Positions 62,201 through 64,000 of a DNA stretch of 64,000 bases are shown piece after piece. Both the position numbers and the translations under genes were made by a program. The DNA comes from Chitinophagaceae bacterium (lineage in GTDB: Bacteria; Bacteroidota; Bacteroidia; Chitinophagales; Chitinophagaceae). Location of the stretch: assembly GCA_020847395.1 (NCBI GenBank), contig JADLCD010000041.1, forward strand, positions 1 through 64,000, given 5' to 3'. The notes under the pieces were generated by a model. That model was not told the DNA's origin. It did not search any database and was given only the letters and a program-made list of their open reading frames with translations. Positions within the stretch are counted from its first letter, which is position 1. Every line of letters starts with the position of its first letter.

Positions 62201-62330
62201 AAGATGCTTAAGGAATAGCATATGGAATGCACAGATGCCAGGGTACAGCATAGAAAAAATCCGCGCTTATCCATACAATCCGTTTCATCCGCGTTCCATT
62301 CTTCCTTATCTTTCCTTAAATAAAAATACG

Positions 62331-63260
62331 ATGAAGCCATATTTGGTAGCTTTATTTTTGCTTGCAGCAAATATTTCAGCAGCGTACGCACAATCTAACA
62401 AAATGGAAATAGCACTTTATCCCGATAATAAAATACCCAATAGTATTGCCGGACCTGACGAAGAAAAATCTGAAACTTCTGATAATATTCTGCGCATAAG
62501 TAATATCAGCAAACCAACGCTCACCATTTTTTTACCTGATGCGGCAGAAGCCAATGGCACAGCCGTTGTAATTTGCCCCGGTGGCGGATATGGCATTGTT
62601 GCCGCAGGCCACGAAGGATACGATGTTGCTAAAAAGTTTAATGAAATGGGTGTTGCGGCCTTTGTGCTGAAATACAGGATGCCTGATAAAAAAAATCAAC
62701 CTGACCCTTCTATTGCTCCATTGCAGGATGCACAACAGGCAATTATAACCGTAAGAAAAAATGCTGTAAAGTGGAATGTGAACCCTCAGCGGATTGGCAT
62801 TATGGGATTTTCAGCAGGTGGCCACCTCGCATCAACTGCGGGTACACATTTTTACAAAGTACTTGTTGATAATCCCGCCAATATCTCTGCACGTCCGGAT
62901 TTTATGTTGCTGATATACCCCGTAATAAGTGCGGATATTGCTATTACTCATGCAGGCTCTTATAAAAATCTTTTAGGAGAAAATCCATCTAAAGAACAAC
63001 TTGATTTATACTCAAACGAAAAACAGGTAACCAATACAACGCCGCCAACATTTCTTGTTCATGCCAGTGATGATAGTGGCGTAAGCCCTAACAACAGCAT
63101 TGTTTTTTACCAGGCGCTTATTAAAAATAAAGTGCCCGCTGAGTTGCATATATATGAAAAAGGCGGACACGGCTTTGGTATGTATAATAAAACCACCAGA
63201 GAAGAATGGATGGACAGGGCTAAAAACTGGATGGAGAGCAACGGCTGGTTAAAAAAGTAA
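62331..63260 (+). CDS. Secreted alpha/beta hydrolase (esterase/acetylxylan-esterase-like)
   Basis: 309 residues from the ATG at 62331, which begins a clean signal peptide (PYLVALFLLAANISAAYAQ); a frame from 62178 would add 51 unlikely residues and overlap radC. Oxyanion loop VVICPGGGYGIVAAGHEG, nucleophile IGIMGFSAGGHLAST, Asp/His near HASDDSGVSP and EKGGHGFGMY. It resembles BD-FAE/polyol and sugar-ester esterases of Bacteroidota. Its stop overlaps the convergent kinase gene by 12 bp. Confidence 0.88.
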   Translation: MKPYLVALFLLAANISAAYAQSNKMEIALYPDNKIPNSIAGPDEEKSETSDNILRISNISKPTLTIFLPDAAEANGTAVVICPGGGYGIVAAGHEGYDVAKKFNEMGVAAFVLKYRMPDKKNQPDPSIAPLQDAQQAIITVRKNAVKWNVNPQRIGIMGFSAGGHLASTAGTHFYKVLVDNPANISARPDFMLLIYPVISADIAITHAGSYKNLLGENPSKEQLDLYSNEKQVTNTTPPTFLVHASDDSGVSPNNSIVFYQALIKNKVPAELHIYEKGGHGFGMYNKTTREEWMDRAKNWMESNGWLKK

Positions 63261-64000
63261 AGAAAATATAGTTCCTTCCCCACCTTTACTCTGTACCTGC
63301 ACATTTCCTTTATGCAGCATCATTATTTGCTTGCATAAACTTAGCCCTATACCGCTGCCGCTTTTTTTGGTGCTGAAAAAGGGTATAAATATTTTATCAA
63401 GTACTTCAGGCGGAATGCCACTGCCATTATCAGCTACTTTAATAATTACTTTTTGATTGGCTCCTTTTGCTGCCGATAAAGTTATACGCGGCTCTTCTTT
63501 ATCTTTCACTGCATCTATCGCATTTACCAATAGGTTAATAAGTACCTGTTCAACAAGGTTGGTATCAGCTTCAACAGTTAGCTCCGTATCTTTTAATATT
63601 ACATCTATATCAATATTTTTTTGCAGGAGCGTTGGCTGCATTAACTGGTAAAGGTTCTCAAATAAATCTCTTACATACACTTTTGTAAGATTGAGTGTTG
63701 TTATTTTATTGAGGCTTCTATATGTTTCTGCAAATTTTAACAGTCCTTCACTTCTTCTTTTTATGGTGATGATACCCAACTCAAGGTCTTCCACGGTGCC
63801 TTCATTATCTTCAATATGTTTAGATGCCAGTTGAAGCCTGTTCTTCAATGTATCTGCAAGTGAAGATATGGGCGCAACAGAATTCATGATTTCATGCGTC
63901 ATCACACTCAATAATCTTTGCCAGGCTTTTGATTCGTTTTCATCCAGCGCATCATCTACATTTTGAAAAGCAACCAGCTTAAATATCCTGTTATCTGTTT
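63249..64000 (-). CDS. Sensor histidine kinase, C-terminal part (cut by right edge)
   Basis: The minus frame is open from the window edge to the TAA at 63249-63251, about 250 residues. The visible start (DNRIFKLVAFQNVDDALDEN) looks like the end of a PAS-type sensing region. The phospho-acceptor His is in SVMTHEIMNSVAPISSL. N box EQVLINLLVNAIDAV, G1 VADNGSGIPPEV, F box FIPFFSTKK and G2 GSGIGLSLCKQI complete the ATPase domain. No receiver domain is seen. The sensing part and any response regulator lie outside the window. Confidence 0.9.
   Translation of the reverse strand, partial: TDNRIFKLVAFQNVDDALDENESKAWQRLLSVMTHEIMNSVAPISSLADTLKNRLQLASKHIEDNEGTVEDLELGIITIKRRSEGLLKFAETYRSLNKITTLNLTKVYVRDLFENLYQLMQPTLLQKNIDIDVILKDTELTVEADTNLVEQVLINLLVNAIDAVKDKEEPRITLSAAKGANQKVIIKVADNGSGIPPEVLDKIFIPFFSTKKSGSGIGLSLCKQIMMLHKGNVQVQSKGGEGTIFSLLF

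Overview
The window reads as chromosomal DNA of a Bacteroidota bacterium, most likely a member of the Chitinophagaceae or a close relative. The reasons are a SusC/SusD pair, the type IX secretion/gliding genes porV and gldJ, a eukaryotic-type citrate synthase, the gene order efp-accB-accC, the cluster dut-DUF4292-envC, and promoters of the form TAnnTTTG (with TTTG near -33) instead of the enterobacterial -10/-35. There is no rRNA, CRISPR array, insertion sequence or prophage. One tRNA (Ala, anticodon GGC) is present. The window is mostly core chromosome with a few accessory loci.

Layout. 1-4950: a minus-strand locus of ECF sigma factor, membrane TPR anti-sigma-like protein, subtilisin-like lipoprotein protease and an exported TPR-CHAT (caspase-like fold) protein cut by the left edge. 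5369-8425: housekeeping genes (FAH-family hydrolase, pth, rplY, prs). 8705-14638: small membrane protein, then an orphan SusC/SusD nutrient importer. 14828-17810: an aminosugar kinase fused to a RapZ C-terminal domain, a MurU-like nucleotidyltransferase and the phosphoesterase pdeM. 17845-21828: pdxA, rsmA, a 2-hydroxyacid dehydrogenase, greA and a HIT protein. 21829-22597: a repeat-rich gene-free stretch. 22598-25046: ruvC and two envelope genes. 25139-28397: MBL hydrolase, D-aminoacylase and DUF1080 genes. 28581-33057: envC-like, DUF4292, dut, ispF, porV. 33497-42683: gldJ, recA, mgsA, GNAT, a six-hairpin-like secreted protein, uvrB, esterase. 42844-50312: polA, Lhr-type helicase, an aminotransferase remnant, rsmG, a glycosyltransferase. 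50383-58080: tgt, alpha/beta hydrolase, LptF/G, gltA, tRNA-Ala, a thioredoxin-fold lipid/thiol protein, lysA. 58389-64000: efp, accB, accC, radC, an esterase and the C-terminal half of a histidine kinase.

What stands out. (1) The sigma/anti-sigma/protease/CHAT locus looks like a regulated two-protease envelope system. (2) The kinase-RapZ fusion next to a MurU homologue suggests aminosugar recycling with a built-in aminosugar-phosphate sensor. (3) EF-P carries Arg32 in a loop resembling the rhamnosylated EF-P class rather than the usual Lys loop. (4) The Tgt zinc site is largely lost. (5) greA has an intrinsic-terminator-like hairpin in its leader, the same arrangement as GraL of E. coli. (6) Many gaps between genes hold inverted repeats built from short reiterated words (AATTTGAAAAT, ATTTGAGATTTGAG, AGCTATCAGCTAT, GGTGTAAG, AAACCTATAAGGTTT), a pattern that no standard feature type explains.

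Limits: all calls rest on reading the sequence and on memory of protein families; no database search was made, and start codons are judged from protein motifs and spacing.
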